Shown: positions 34,236 to 43,020, counted from the stretch's first letter. The stretch is DNA of 64,000 bases from an uncultured Eubacterium sp. (GCA_958446835.1 CAUCXT010000002.1:62001-126000), one strand, 5' to 3'. A program made the numbers and translations. The notes: generated by a model not told the origin, from the sequence alone.

Positions 34236-35405
34236 ATGTTTATAAGTCCATCGGACCCGCGACTAATTTATTGCGGGCGTATAGATTTTGACAATCCGGA
34301 CGCACCTGTCATGGTGTATCCATCAAGCTATGTGACCTTCAGATTCACAGGAAATCTTCTGAAGGTAAAGCTCACCAACAAGCGTTCATGCTGGAGCAAC
34401 AGGATGGGCTGTGTTGTCGATAGCGTTCAGACAGCGGTGTTGCTGTACGAAGATAATGAGGAGCATGAGTATACTATTTATGGAGATAATGCATGCGTTG
34501 AATTGAAAAGTTATGACGCCGTTGCTTCGGATTCCTATGAAAATTCTTATGAAAAAATAAGTGTGCCCGTCGAAAAAAATAATACTAAGAAGTTGAACAT
34601 GTCGGATAATGACAATGATAAAGGTGAAGTCTGGCATGAGGTAATTTTCTTCAAGCGTCAGGATTCAGCCGACTATGTGACAATTCATGGATTTGAGCTT
34701 GAGGATGGGGCAGAGATTGCGGTAAATGAGGCTGAGAAGAACAAGAAGTTAAAGCTGGAAGTCTATGGTGACAGCGTCTCCTGCGGAGAGGTGTCGGAGG
34801 CGGTTGATTATGTGGGAAAGGTTGACCCTGTGCATAATGGGGAATTTTCCAATAGCTGGTACTCATACGCATGGATGACGGCGCGAAAGCTCAATGCGAA
34901 GCTTCATAACATTTCACAGGGCGGGATAGCGCTTCTTGACGGTACCGGCTACTTTGGTGCGCCGGGGTATCTTGGTGTGGAGTCATGCTATGACAAGATA
35001 GAGTATCTTCCCGACCTTGGAGAGGTGAAGCAATGGGATTTTAGCAGATACACACCGGATGTGGTTGTGGTTGCTATAGGGCAGAATGACGCACATCCCG
35101 ACAACTATATGCCAGAAGATTACGATGGTGCTAAGGCAAAAAGATGGCGTGAGCGCTATGAATGGCTCATAAGAAAGCTCATGCAGCTATATCCGGCAGC
35201 TAAGATAGTCCTTGCTACAACCATCCTCATGCATGATGCGGCATGGGACAGAGCGATAGATGACGTGTGCACGAAGATAGCCGCAGACAGGGTTCATCAT
35301 TTCCTTTATAAGAGGAATGGTGCAGGAACGCCGGGGCATATCAGAATACCTGAGGCAGAGGAAATGTCGGAGGAGCTTGCGGCATATATACAGAAAATTA
35401 TGTAA
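34236..35405 (+). CDS. CE2-family acetyl-mannan esterase
   Basis: A 389-residue protein with the CE2 layout: an N-terminal jelly-roll (about 1-150) and an SGNH esterase domain with LEVYGDSVSCGE (Ser about 179), GQND and a C-terminal catalytic His (TPGHIRIPEAEEM, about 367). CE2 enzymes remove 3-O-, 4-O- and especially 6-O-acetyl groups from mannosyl residues. In Roseburia intestinalis the CE2 and CE17 enzymes act as a complementary pair on acetylated manno-oligosaccharides; the same two genes are adjacent here. In-frame starts further upstream overlap the GH130 gene; ATG 34236 has AGAGGT eight bases before it. No signal peptide. Confidence 0.88.
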   Translation: MFISPSDPRLIYCGRIDFDNPDAPVMVYPSSYVTFRFTGNLLKVKLTNKRSCWSNRMGCVVDSVQTAVLLYEDNEEHEYTIYGDNACVELKSYDAVASDSYENSYEKISVPVEKNNTKKLNMSDNDNDKGEVWHEVIFFKRQDSADYVTIHGFELEDGAEIAVNEAEKNKKLKLEVYGDSVSCGEVSEAVDYVGKVDPVHNGEFSNSWYSYAWMTARKLNAKLHNISQGGIALLDGTGYFGAPGYLGVESCYDKIEYLPDLGEVKQWDFSRYTPDVVVVAIGQNDAHPDNYMPEDYDGAKAKRWRERYEWLIRKLMQLYPAAKIVLATTILMHDAAWDRAIDDVCTKIAADRVHHFLYKRNGAGTPGHIRIPEAEEMSEELAAYIQKIM

Positions 35406-35438
35406 ATATCGAAAAGCATATATTAAGAGCGGGGCAAT

Positions 35439-35477
35439 TGCACAACTGTTTATTGGCAGATTAGCGTTTCGCAATTA
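35439..35477 (+). repeat. Second copy of the MITE-like repeat (inverted relative to the first)
   Basis: These 39 bases match the reverse complement of 30476-30514 at 34 positions without gaps (shared CACAACTGTTTA and GTTTCGCAATTA). It sits in the 107-base gap between the CE2 and CE17 genes, about 40 bases before the CE17 start. Confidence 0.75.
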
Positions 35478-35512
35478 CCTATTCGTAATCAAAATATAAG
35501 GAGAATGGTAGC

Positions 35513-36682
35513 ATGAATGAACTGGCAAAATATATAGATTTTGGGCAAGGGGTTGCCAATCCGGGATACATCTGGGATATAAAAAATGTAATGAAGAGAG
35601 CTGAGGCGGGCGAGAAACTCACGATTGGATTTATCGGAGGGTCGATAACACAGGGAAGTCTGTCATCCACACCACAGAAATGCTATGCGTATCTTGTGTA
35701 TGAATGGTGGGTAAAGACATTTCCGCAGGCAGAATTTAAGTATGTCAATGCAGGAATAGGAGGAACAACGTCGCAGTTCGGCGTGGCGAGGGCACAGGAT
35801 GACCTGCTTGATGCGGAGCCGGATTTTGTCATAGCGGAATTTTCGGTAAATGATGAGAGCACCGAGCATTTTGAGGAGACCTATGAGGGGCTTATAAGAA
35901 GGATTCTTTCGTCCAAATCACATCCGGCACTTATGCTTGTCCACAACGTGTGCTACAACAATGGAGCCAGCGCAGAGCTTGTACATTCGAGAATTGCAAG
36001 ACACTACAATATTCCGTCGGTGAGCATGCAGAGCACACTGTATAAGGCTCTTTTGAACTGTAGATTTGACAACAGAAGAATTACCCCTGATGACCTTCAC
36101 CCTAATGACTGTGGACATGAGCTTGTCAGCATGGTTATTACAAAAAGGCTTGAACAGATAAAAAATATGGTAAAGGCAGAGTACGAGACGGCAAAATCAC
36201 AGAGAGCTGTAGCGCAGCCTTATGCCGGAACTGCTGTTTTGCTCCCGGAGCCGTTGACAGCCAATGCCTACGAGGATTCCGTAAGATACCAGAATTATAA
36301 CTCAACACCGGAGCTTGACGGCTTTAAGGCTGATACGTCTGAGCAGAGGGATATCACGGACTGCTTTAAGAAAGGATTTACGGCTTCTGAGAATGGAGCG
36401 AGCATTACTTTCAAGGTAAGTGGAAGCTGCCTTGCTGTACAGTTTAGAAAGACAATCCATAAGCCAGCCCCTGTTGCGGTTGCAGTCATTGACGGCGATG
36501 AGGCAAATGCGGTGACACTTGACGCTAATTTTGATGAGACCTGGGGGGATAAGCTGGAACTGTACACGCTGTTAGAGCATGGCGAGAATAAGGAACACAC
36601 AGTGCAGATTAAGCTTGTAAAGACAAGTGAAGCTGATGCCTCAGAGTTCTATCTTGTGTCGGTTATCGCAAGCGGACAATAA
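35513..36682 (+). CDS. CE17-family acetyl-mannan esterase with C-terminal CBM35-like domain
   Basis: A 389-residue enzyme: SGNH domain (1-230) with FIGGSITQGS (Ser about 44), FSVNDEST and DDLHPNDCGH (Asp-x-x-His near 193-197), then a beta-sandwich (about 255-389) in the place of the CBM35 that closes the active site of Roseburia CE17. CE17 removes axial 2-O-acetyl groups from mannose, which CE2 leaves. AAGGAGAATGG precedes ATG. No signal peptide; intracellular deacetylation of imported oligosaccharides is inferred. Confidence 0.9.
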   Translation: MNELAKYIDFGQGVANPGYIWDIKNVMKRAEAGEKLTIGFIGGSITQGSLSSTPQKCYAYLVYEWWVKTFPQAEFKYVNAGIGGTTSQFGVARAQDDLLDAEPDFVIAEFSVNDESTEHFEETYEGLIRRILSSKSHPALMLVHNVCYNNGASAELVHSRIARHYNIPSVSMQSTLYKALLNCRFDNRRITPDDLHPNDCGHELVSMVITKRLEQIKNMVKAEYETAKSQRAVAQPYAGTAVLLPEPLTANAYEDSVRYQNYNSTPELDGFKADTSEQRDITDCFKKGFTASENGASITFKVSGSCLAVQFRKTIHKPAPVAVAVIDGDEANAVTLDANFDETWGDKLELYTLLEHGENKEHTVQIKLVKTSEADASEFYLVSVIASGQ

Positions 36683-36706
36683 ATAAAACAGAAAATGGAG
36701 AAAACT

Positions 36707-38086
36707 ATGTTCAGAGATGATTTCGTGTGGGGCGTTGCGAGCAGCGCCTATCAGGTTGAGGGCACAGACCCGGAGGACGGAAGAGGTAAGTGCGTGTGGG
36801 ATGTGTTTACTGAGGAAGGACATATCCATGAGAACCAGAACGCATACACAGCCTGCGACCATATACATAGATATAAAGAAGACTATGCACTTATGAAAAA
36901 ATTCGGTATAAAGGCATACCGATTTTCGATGAACTGGGCGCGGATACTTCCGGAAGGAACCGGCAAGGTGAATGAAAAGGCGATAGCCATGTATCGTGAT
37001 ATGATTGTCACGATGAAGGAGAACGGAATTACACCATACATCACAATGTTTCACTGGGAGCTTCCACAGGCGCTTCAGGTAAAGGGCGGCTGGCTCAATC
37101 CTCAGATTGTGGATTGGTTTGGCGAGTATGCCAAGGTGGTAGCCGAGAATTTTGCGGATTTGTGCGATTATTTTATAACGATAAATGAACCTCAGTGTGT
37201 TGTAGGACTTGGGCATCTCAGTGCAGTGCATGCGCCGGGTGTCAAGCACACAGTTACGGATACATTCCAGATTGCGCATAATCTGTTAAAGGCTCATGGG
37301 CAGGCGGTCATCAATTTAAGAAAATATGCCGGAAGGCCAATCAAGGTAGGATATGCTCCGACGGGCGGAGTTGCCTATCCTTACACTGATTCGCCGGAGG
37401 ATATAGAGGCGGCAAAGAAGGTGTATTTCGGTTTCTATAATCCATTGGACAACTGGACATGGAATGTAGCATGGTTTTCCGACCCGGTATTTTTGGGACA
37501 TTATCCTGAGGAAGGACTTAAAAAGTTCGAAAAATACCTTCCGGATATCACTAAAGAGGATATGGAGCTTATTCACCAGCCGCTTGATTTTATGGGACAG
37601 AATATTTATAACGGTTATTTTGTTCGCGCCGGAAAGAATGGTGAGCCGGAGTTTGTCGACAGGGCACCGGGCTTTCCAAGGACAGCGACAGGCTGGCCTG
37701 TGACACCGCGGGCATTCTATTACGGCATTAAGTTCTTATATGAGAGGTACAAGCTCCCACTGTACATAACGGAAAACGGCATGTCCTGCCATGACCTTGT
37801 AAGCAGCGACCACAAGGTGCATGACCCTAACCGTATAACCTTCCTTGAGAGCTACATAAAGGGAATGGAGAAGGCAATAGACGAGGGTGCGGATGTACGC
37901 GGATATTTTGAGTGGACCTTCCTTGACAACTTTGAGTGGTCTGATGGCTACACACAGCGCTTCGGAATGGTTTACGTGGACTTCACGACACAGGAGCGCA
38001 TACCGAAGGATTCAGCCTACTGGTACGCCAAGGTGATTGAGAGCAACGGAAAAATCCTGCCGGAGACGGGAATACTGTGGTGTTAG
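36707..38086 (+). CDS. GH1 beta-glucosidase
   Basis: A 459-residue GH1 barrel: N-terminal FVWGVASSAYQVEG, acid/base Glu about 161 in TINEPQ, nucleophile Glu about 355 in ITENGM, and WSDGYTQRFGMVYVDF near the end. It has no phospho-sugar signature, so it probably removes non-reducing glucose from gluco-mannooligosaccharides or cello-oligosaccharides. ATG 36695 overlaps the ribosome site (GGAG 36697-36700), so ATG 36707 is the likelier start. Last gene of the epimerase run; a terminator follows. Confidence 0.92.
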   Translation: MFRDDFVWGVASSAYQVEGTDPEDGRGKCVWDVFTEEGHIHENQNAYTACDHIHRYKEDYALMKKFGIKAYRFSMNWARILPEGTGKVNEKAIAMYRDMIVTMKENGITPYITMFHWELPQALQVKGGWLNPQIVDWFGEYAKVVAENFADLCDYFITINEPQCVVGLGHLSAVHAPGVKHTVTDTFQIAHNLLKAHGQAVINLRKYAGRPIKVGYAPTGGVAYPYTDSPEDIEAAKKVYFGFYNPLDNWTWNVAWFSDPVFLGHYPEEGLKKFEKYLPDITKEDMELIHQPLDFMGQNIYNGYFVRAGKNGEPEFVDRAPGFPRTATGWPVTPRAFYYGIKFLYERYKLPLYITENGMSCHDLVSSDHKVHDPNRITFLESYIKGMEKAIDEGADVRGYFEWTFLDNFEWSDGYTQRFGMVYVDFTTQERIPKDSAYWYAKVIESNGKILPETGILWC

Positions 38087-38123
38087 AAAACTGAATGTGA
38101 ATGTGATTTATTGAATATAACAT

Positions 38124-38170
38124 AGCCCTCAGGAAGAATTTTAGCTGGAAAAGTTCTTTCAGGGGGCTTT
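38124..38170 (+). terminator. Terminator after the mannan gene run
   Basis: Arms 38124-38138 (AGCCCTCAGGAAGAA) and 38154-38168 pair with two mismatches; TTTGTTT follows. It separates the GH1 gene from the flagellin gene. Confidence 0.7.
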
Positions 38171-38235
38171 GTTTAATTAAAAGGTATTTATTAATATTCT
38201 GAATGTGAAAAATCGGATTATTTTTATAGTGTTAC

Positions 38236-38263
38236 TTGAGAAAATGGTTATATAAACTATAAT
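38236..38263 (+). promoter_or_regulatory. SigA-like promoter of the flagellin gene
   Basis: TTGAGA (38236-38241), a 16-base spacer, TATAAT (38258-38263). No SigD-type TAAA/CCGATA pair is visible upstream. The short leader has two GGA motifs, one in the ribosome site (38294-38300), the pattern used by CsrA on flagellin mRNAs. Confidence 0.55.
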
Positions 38264-38308
38264 TATAATAAGGTTTATGGAGTTGTATTGACAGGGAGGT
38301 CATCACAA

Positions 38309-39691
38309 ATGATAATAACACATAATATATCGGCTATGAATACCAACAGACAGATGAGCATTGTAACCGACGATATGGAGAAGGTGTCTAAGAAATTATC
38401 GTCTGGCTATAGGATTAACAGTGCCGATGATGATGCGGCGGGATTATCTATTTCGGAGAAAATGAGGGCTCAGATAAAGGGGCTTAATAAGGGCTCAGAC
38501 AATATACAGGATGGAATGAGCCTTATCAATGTTGCGGATGGCGCGCTTGAAGAAGTTCATAGCATGTTACAGAGAATGAATGAATTATGTGTTCAGGCAG
38601 CGAATGATACCAATACTGACACGGACAGACAGGCTCTTCAGAGCGAGATTGATGAGCTTACAACAGAGATTACAAGGGTGGGGAAACAGACTACATTTAA
38701 CACCATGCCTATACTTGATGATGCATTTGCGAAGAATAATACTCCGATTACATCGCTTGTTACCTGTGACGCCGCAGAGTCGGGATATCTTACGGAGGCG
38801 TACCAGATTAATGGTAAGTGGTATGCTGCCGCTAAATTGAATTTTTCAAATATTAATGCGGGAAATATCAGTCAGCTCAATGATAAAGGATTTTCGTTTA
38901 ATTGCAGTCAGAGCTGTCCGGAAGCGTTTGATTTTAAATTTTATACTGATGGAACTCCGAGCAGCGCGAGCAATCTTTCAGGAAGTGTATGTCATAAATA
39001 TGTTATAGACATAAGTCAGTGTAAAACAGGAGCGGATGTACTGGATACTCTTTTTAAGTATGTCACTGATAACCCACCTCAAAATGGTTCTAGTTCAAGT
39101 TCTACTCTTGTGGCAGGAGCAGTCAAGGTAAGTCATTCCAATGAAATGATAAAAGATGGTCATAGTATTATAATTTATGCCAACTGGAATGCACAGAATA
39201 CGGAGAGCGAAGCAAAGAAAGTGTATCCAAGGAACGGAATAAAAGATTCCGGAGCAATCGACTGTACCAGCCTTGTCAAGAATATATCCAATGACCTCAA
39301 TAAATTTAAAATACAGTGCAGCTCCAATCCGGATGATTATCTGACAGTACAGACGCACAGAGTCAATTCGGAGACTCTCAAAATCGATTCATTGTCTGTT
39401 ACATCGCATAATGATGCCTCAACTTCGATAAAGAAGGTATCGGATGCGATTGACACGGTTTCGAGCTACAGAAGTGAGCTTGGAGCATACAGCAACAGAC
39501 TTGAGCATGCATATAACAATGTGAAGAACACTAGTGAGAATGTTCAGGCGTCCGAATCTGCCATAAGGGATGCCGATATGGCAGATGAGATGGTGAAATA
39601 TTCGCGAAATAATATTTTACAGCAGGTAGGAAATTCCATGCTTGCTCAGGCAAATCAGAGCAATCAGGGAGTTTTAAGTCTGCTTGCATAA
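38309..39691 (+). CDS. Flagellin with cysteine-rich variable domain
   Basis: A 460-residue flagellin. The D0/D1 ends are canonical (MIITHNISAMNTNRQM ... SSGYRINSADDDAAGLSISEKM at the start; ASESAIRDADMADEMVKYSR and LQQVGNSMLAQANQ at the end). The central part (about 150-360) is variable and contains seven cysteines (TCDAA, NCSQSC, VCHKY, SQCKT, DCTSL, QCSSN), and one more lies in D1 (NELCVQA); cysteine is normally rare in flagellins. ATG 38309 has GGGAGGT before it; an in-frame ATG at 38288 is not supported. It stands alone between terminators within the mannan locus, far from the main flagellar cluster at 49-64 kb. Confidence 0.95.
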   Translation: MIITHNISAMNTNRQMSIVTDDMEKVSKKLSSGYRINSADDDAAGLSISEKMRAQIKGLNKGSDNIQDGMSLINVADGALEEVHSMLQRMNELCVQAANDTNTDTDRQALQSEIDELTTEITRVGKQTTFNTMPILDDAFAKNNTPITSLVTCDAAESGYLTEAYQINGKWYAAAKLNFSNINAGNISQLNDKGFSFNCSQSCPEAFDFKFYTDGTPSSASNLSGSVCHKYVIDISQCKTGADVLDTLFKYVTDNPPQNGSSSSSTLVAGAVKVSHSNEMIKDGHSIIIYANWNAQNTESEAKKVYPRNGIKDSGAIDCTSLVKNISNDLNKFKIQCSSNPDDYLTVQTHRVNSETLKIDSLSVTSHNDASTSIKKVSDAIDTVSSYRSELGAYSNRLEHAYNNVKNTSENVQASESAIRDADMADEMVKYSRNNILQQVGNSMLAQANQSNQGVLSLLA

Positions 39692-39707
39692 TAGTGTAGA
39701 AGTTTAC

Positions 39708-39739
39708 AGATGTTGGGGCTTTGCCTCAACATCTTTTTT
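39708..39739 (+). terminator. Rho-independent terminator of the flagellin gene
   Basis: AGATGTTGGGGC (39708-39719) pairs with GCCTCAACATCT with one G-T pair and a short loop, then six T. Confidence 0.85.
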
Positions 39740-39817
39740 GATAGACTTCATTTTTTCAATATGGTATAAATTAAAGTAGCAGATAAAAAATATTTGCAGG
39801 GAGAAGGAGAAACGAAG

Positions 39818-41065
39818 ATGTCAATGATATTTAAAAATCCGCCTATGGGGTGGAACAGCTATGACTATTATGACACAACCGTAAATGAGGAGCAGGTGAA
39901 GGCAAACGCCGATTTTATGGCGAAACACCTGAAGGAATGTGGATGGGAGTATGTTGTTGTGGATATCGCATGGTATTCCAAGGAGGCTGGACAGCAGAGG
40001 GATAAGTTCCAGTACGTTCCGTTTGCCAAGTTGGAGATGGATGAATATTCGAGACTGCTTCCGGATGTGGACAGATTTCCTTCATCAAAGGATGGCAGGG
40101 GCTTTGGTCCGCTGGCAGATTATGTGCATGGACTGGGACTTAAGTTCGGCATACATATAATGAGGGGAATACCGCGCTGTGCAGCATATTTCCGCACGAA
40201 AATTAAGAATACCGATTTTACCGCGAACCAGATTGCAGACCCTAATTCTATCTGTTTCTGGAACCCGGACATGTACGGAGTAAATCCGCAAGCCGACGGG
40301 GCACAGGCATACTATGATTCACTACTTGAGCTGTACGCTTCATGGGGAGTTGATTTTATCAAGTGTGATGATATCTGCCGTATGGATGCGAAGTCGAGCA
40401 AGGATGAGATTATTATGCTTCACAGAGCGATAGAAAAATGCGGCAGGGATGTGGTTCTCAGCCTTTCACCGGGACCTGCCATTGTCGATGAGCATGACTT
40501 TTATTTTGAAAATGCAAATATGTGGCGTATCACCGATGATTTCTGGGATCACTGGGAGTCGCTGCTTGATATGTTTGACAGATGTAAAAACTGGCAGGAG
40601 TATGTAAAGGACGGCGGATACCCGGACTGCGATATGCTTCCGCTTGGCAAATTGGGCAAGGGCTTCGGACAGGAAAGAGACACCAATTTTACATACGATG
40701 AGCAGAAAACCATGATGACGCTGTGGACAATATTCCGTTCCCCGCTTATGCTTGGGGCAGAGCTTACCAAGCTTGACAGCGAAACCATAGAGCTTCTCAC
40801 CAACAAGGATGTATACGAGATGTTTAAGAATGCGCGCGGAGCAAGGGAGACTATGCGAAGTGACAGCTTCATTGTATGGCAGAGTGAATCCACCGATAAG
40901 AAATATAAGGCGGTCTTTAATATAACCGACCAGTCGATAGCTGTCCATTCAGATATGCTGGAGGAAATTCAGCAGAATGCGAGGGAGATGTGGTCGGGAA
41001 AAAAACTTGGAGAGCAGAAGGAGTGGAAGATTCCGGCACATGGAGTACTGTTATTTGCATGGTAA
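39818..41065 (+). CDS. GH27-type alpha-galactosidase
   Basis: A 415-residue GH27 (clan GH-D) enzyme: PPMGWNSYDYY at the start, nucleophile Asp about 183 in FIKCDDICR, acid/base Asp about 238 in RITDDFWDHW, and a C-terminal beta domain. It has no signal peptide. Beside the GH36 enzyme it gives a second activity on alpha-galactosyl side chains, or possibly beta-L-arabinopyranosides, which the same family also cleaves. In-frame ATG 39794 is upstream of the ribosome site GAGAAGGAGA; ATG 39818 is the start. Confidence 0.88.
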   Translation: MSMIFKNPPMGWNSYDYYDTTVNEEQVKANADFMAKHLKECGWEYVVVDIAWYSKEAGQQRDKFQYVPFAKLEMDEYSRLLPDVDRFPSSKDGRGFGPLADYVHGLGLKFGIHIMRGIPRCAAYFRTKIKNTDFTANQIADPNSICFWNPDMYGVNPQADGAQAYYDSLLELYASWGVDFIKCDDICRMDAKSSKDEIIMLHRAIEKCGRDVVLSLSPGPAIVDEHDFYFENANMWRITDDFWDHWESLLDMFDRCKNWQEYVKDGGYPDCDMLPLGKLGKGFGQERDTNFTYDEQKTMMTLWTIFRSPLMLGAELTKLDSETIELLTNKDVYEMFKNARGARETMRSDSFIVWQSESTDKKYKAVFNITDQSIAVHSDMLEEIQQNAREMWSGKKLGEQKEWKIPAHGVLLFAW

Positions 41066-41121
41066 TATGTAGGTGATATAGATATTTCGGTAATAAAGAT
41101 ATTTTTTTAATAAAGTATTGG

Positions 41122-41138
41122 TGCGCCTGCGTGGCGCA
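41122..41138 (+). repeat. Small GC-rich hairpin after the GH27 gene
   Basis: TGCGCC (41122-41127) and GGCGCA (41133-41138) pair perfectly around a 5-base loop, just before the long inverted repeat. No T run follows it directly. Confidence 0.5.
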
Positions 41139-41141
41139 AAG

Positions 41142-41239
41142 AAAAGCCTTGAGAGCATGAATAAATGATAAGTATTACTTTTTTCGCCGGCAGACCGGCA
41201 GGAGGTGGATATATCAGTTATTAAGCTCTCAAGGCTTTT
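41142..41239 (+). terminator. Long perfect inverted repeat between convergent genes
   Basis: AAAAGCCTTGAGAGC (41142-41156) and GCTCTCAAGGCTTTT (41225-41239) pair without mismatch around a 68-base interior that holds a further hairpin (GCCGG/CCGGC). A-rich left and T-rich right ends would let it terminate transcripts from both sides, yet the interior is far longer than in a normal terminator. A small mobile element or small RNA is the alternative. Confidence 0.6.
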
Positions 41240-41244
41240 TAAAT

Positions 41245-42825
41245 TTATGGTTTTACATATTCTTCTATTATACAGCTATGGTGTTTTTTGTCTTTTCCCT
41301 CAGAATCATAGTTAATTCCAACAAGCAGAATCCTGTCGCTGTAGTCTGCAAGAGCACCGTGGTAGAGGTTAGACTTTATCTGTCGTATGGCAGTGTCGGC
41401 AGACTGGTTGTACTTTAGTTCCACAATCATGGCAGGTCTATGCCCGGCATTAACTCTTGGAATAAAAGCGAAATCAGCAAATCCCTTTCCGGCAGGCATT
41501 TCACGGATAATATTGTAGTATGCCGGCGCGGTAAAATATGCCATCGTAAGAACACAGCTCAGAGAATTTTCGTCATTATATTTTAACACGGAGGTGTAGG
41601 CATCGTGTGCGAGTTCGATGAGTTCGGCGACTCTCTTATTGTCACCGTTTATGGTGGCTCTGAGCAGTTCATCGCATTTTCCTACGGATTTTGCCACTTC
41701 ACTCCAACTGCCGGTACAAAGTGCAGCCTGATATGCCTTTTTGACTTCGTAATTAGGTATATAAGTGCTTCCTTCTTCCCTGTCATATCCAAGATATCCC
41801 AGGTGAATCAGGGCTGTGAGGGCATCATCCTTGGATGAAACCGTAGAAAAATCATTTTGAAAGGTATCAGTATTTACATATACCTTACCACCCGCTAACA
41901 TTTTTACGATATCATCCTTTAAGCCCTCATAATTCATTGTGATGAATGTATTGATTGACGTAAAGGAAGATGTGTTTTTCCAATATGAATCAAAATCCTG
42001 TCTGTCCATTGCCATTGATACGGAATTAGGATTATACATGTGCATTCCGTCTATCAGATAGCCGTTGTACCATGCTTTTGTGATTTCAAAATCCATATTG
42101 TATTGTTTGCACAGAGCCTTTACCTCATCCTCCGTGAAGCCGTAATACTGTGTGATTGGCTTTGAACTGAGCATTGTGTACTCTCTGAAATTGTTGAGCG
42201 CCGATTCATCTTTTATCTTTTTGATTGGCAGAATACCGGTAATGTATGCCAATGCCAGAAAAGATTTGGATTCCTCTGATTTGAAAAGCGAGTGAAGAAA
42301 TTGCAAATATTTGTGAATCAGGTTTTCGTCATGGCTGTTTCTGATTATACAATCCCATTCATCGATAATAATTACGAAAGGAATATTCGTTATTTCATAA
42401 ATGGACATAAGAACTACATTAAATTTTTTGGTAAAATCAATTTTATCTCCAAATTCTTTTTTAAATTCATCAAGTATATATTCCTGAATTTTTTCGATAA
42501 TGTTATCTTTAAAGTCATCCCAAAATGAAGAGATATCAAGATGTATAACATTATACTTGTTCATGTGCTTCCTGTAATCTGCACTGGAAGCAATTTTCGT
42601 ATCATCAAAAAGCTTTGTCGAATCACAACCGAGGCTATAATAGGCGTCAATCATTCCGGCAGCATGCGACTTGCCGAAGCGTCTGGCGTGGCTTAGAGCA
42701 ATACATTTGTCATCAGTGAATAATCTGCGGTTAAGAAAGTTCAATAAATTTGTCTTATCAACATAAACCATACTGTTTCTTGCCTGTCTGAAACTTGCAT
42801 TACTTGGATTAAAATATATTCCCAT
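41245..42825 (-). CDS. AAA-ATPase-like / PD-(D/E)XK nuclease superfamily protein
   Basis: A 526-residue protein with the two-domain layout common in gut Firmicutes and Bacteroidetes: an N-terminal AAA-ATPase-like part (GIYFNPSNASFRQARNSM, VYVDKTNLL, P-loop-like SHARRFGKSHAA, about 44-55, and IIIDEWD, about 151-157) and a C-terminal nuclease-like fold (FADFAFIPR...PAMIVELKYNQ, about 455-490) with the D...ELK core. Function is unknown; it is often multi-copy. AGGTGAATT-type ribosome site before ATG 42825 is fair. Base composition is more AT-rich than the mannan genes, suggesting transfer. Confidence 0.85.
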   Translation of the reverse strand: MGIYFNPSNASFRQARNSMVYVDKTNLLNFLNRRLFTDDKCIALSHARRFGKSHAAGMIDAYYSLGCDSTKLFDDTKIASSADYRKHMNKYNVIHLDISSFWDDFKDNIIEKIQEYILDEFKKEFGDKIDFTKKFNVVLMSIYEITNIPFVIIIDEWDCIIRNSHDENLIHKYLQFLHSLFKSEESKSFLALAYITGILPIKKIKDESALNNFREYTMLSSKPITQYYGFTEDEVKALCKQYNMDFEITKAWYNGYLIDGMHMYNPNSVSMAMDRQDFDSYWKNTSSFTSINTFITMNYEGLKDDIVKMLAGGKVYVNTDTFQNDFSTVSSKDDALTALIHLGYLGYDREEGSTYIPNYEVKKAYQAALCTGSWSEVAKSVGKCDELLRATINGDNKRVAELIELAHDAYTSVLKYNDENSLSCVLTMAYFTAPAYYNIIREMPAGKGFADFAFIPRVNAGHRPAMIVELKYNQSADTAIRQIKSNLYHGALADYSDRILLVGINYDSEGKDKKHHSCIIEEYVKP

Positions 42826-42857
42826 TGTAATTCACCTCCCAAAACCCTATTAGTTAT

Positions 42858-42917
42858 GTAATTGAACAAAGCAAGTCTGTACAACGTTCGGTTGCAGTAC
42901 ATTAAGATTCGCAATTA
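42858..42917 (+). repeat. Possible decayed third copy of the MITE-like repeat
   Basis: Begins TAATTG and ends CGCAATTA; bases 42883-42917 match the right arm of the 30.5 kb copy at about 24 of 35 positions (AACGT.CG and TTCGCAATTA). Similarity is weaker than between the first two copies. Confidence 0.4.
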
Positions 42918-43020
42918 AATGCCTTATTAATATAGTATAATTTTTTTATTATAGTATGTCAAATAGCATTAATAGCTTATTCAAGATTATTAGTTGATAG
43001 TAGAAAATGAACGACATTTC

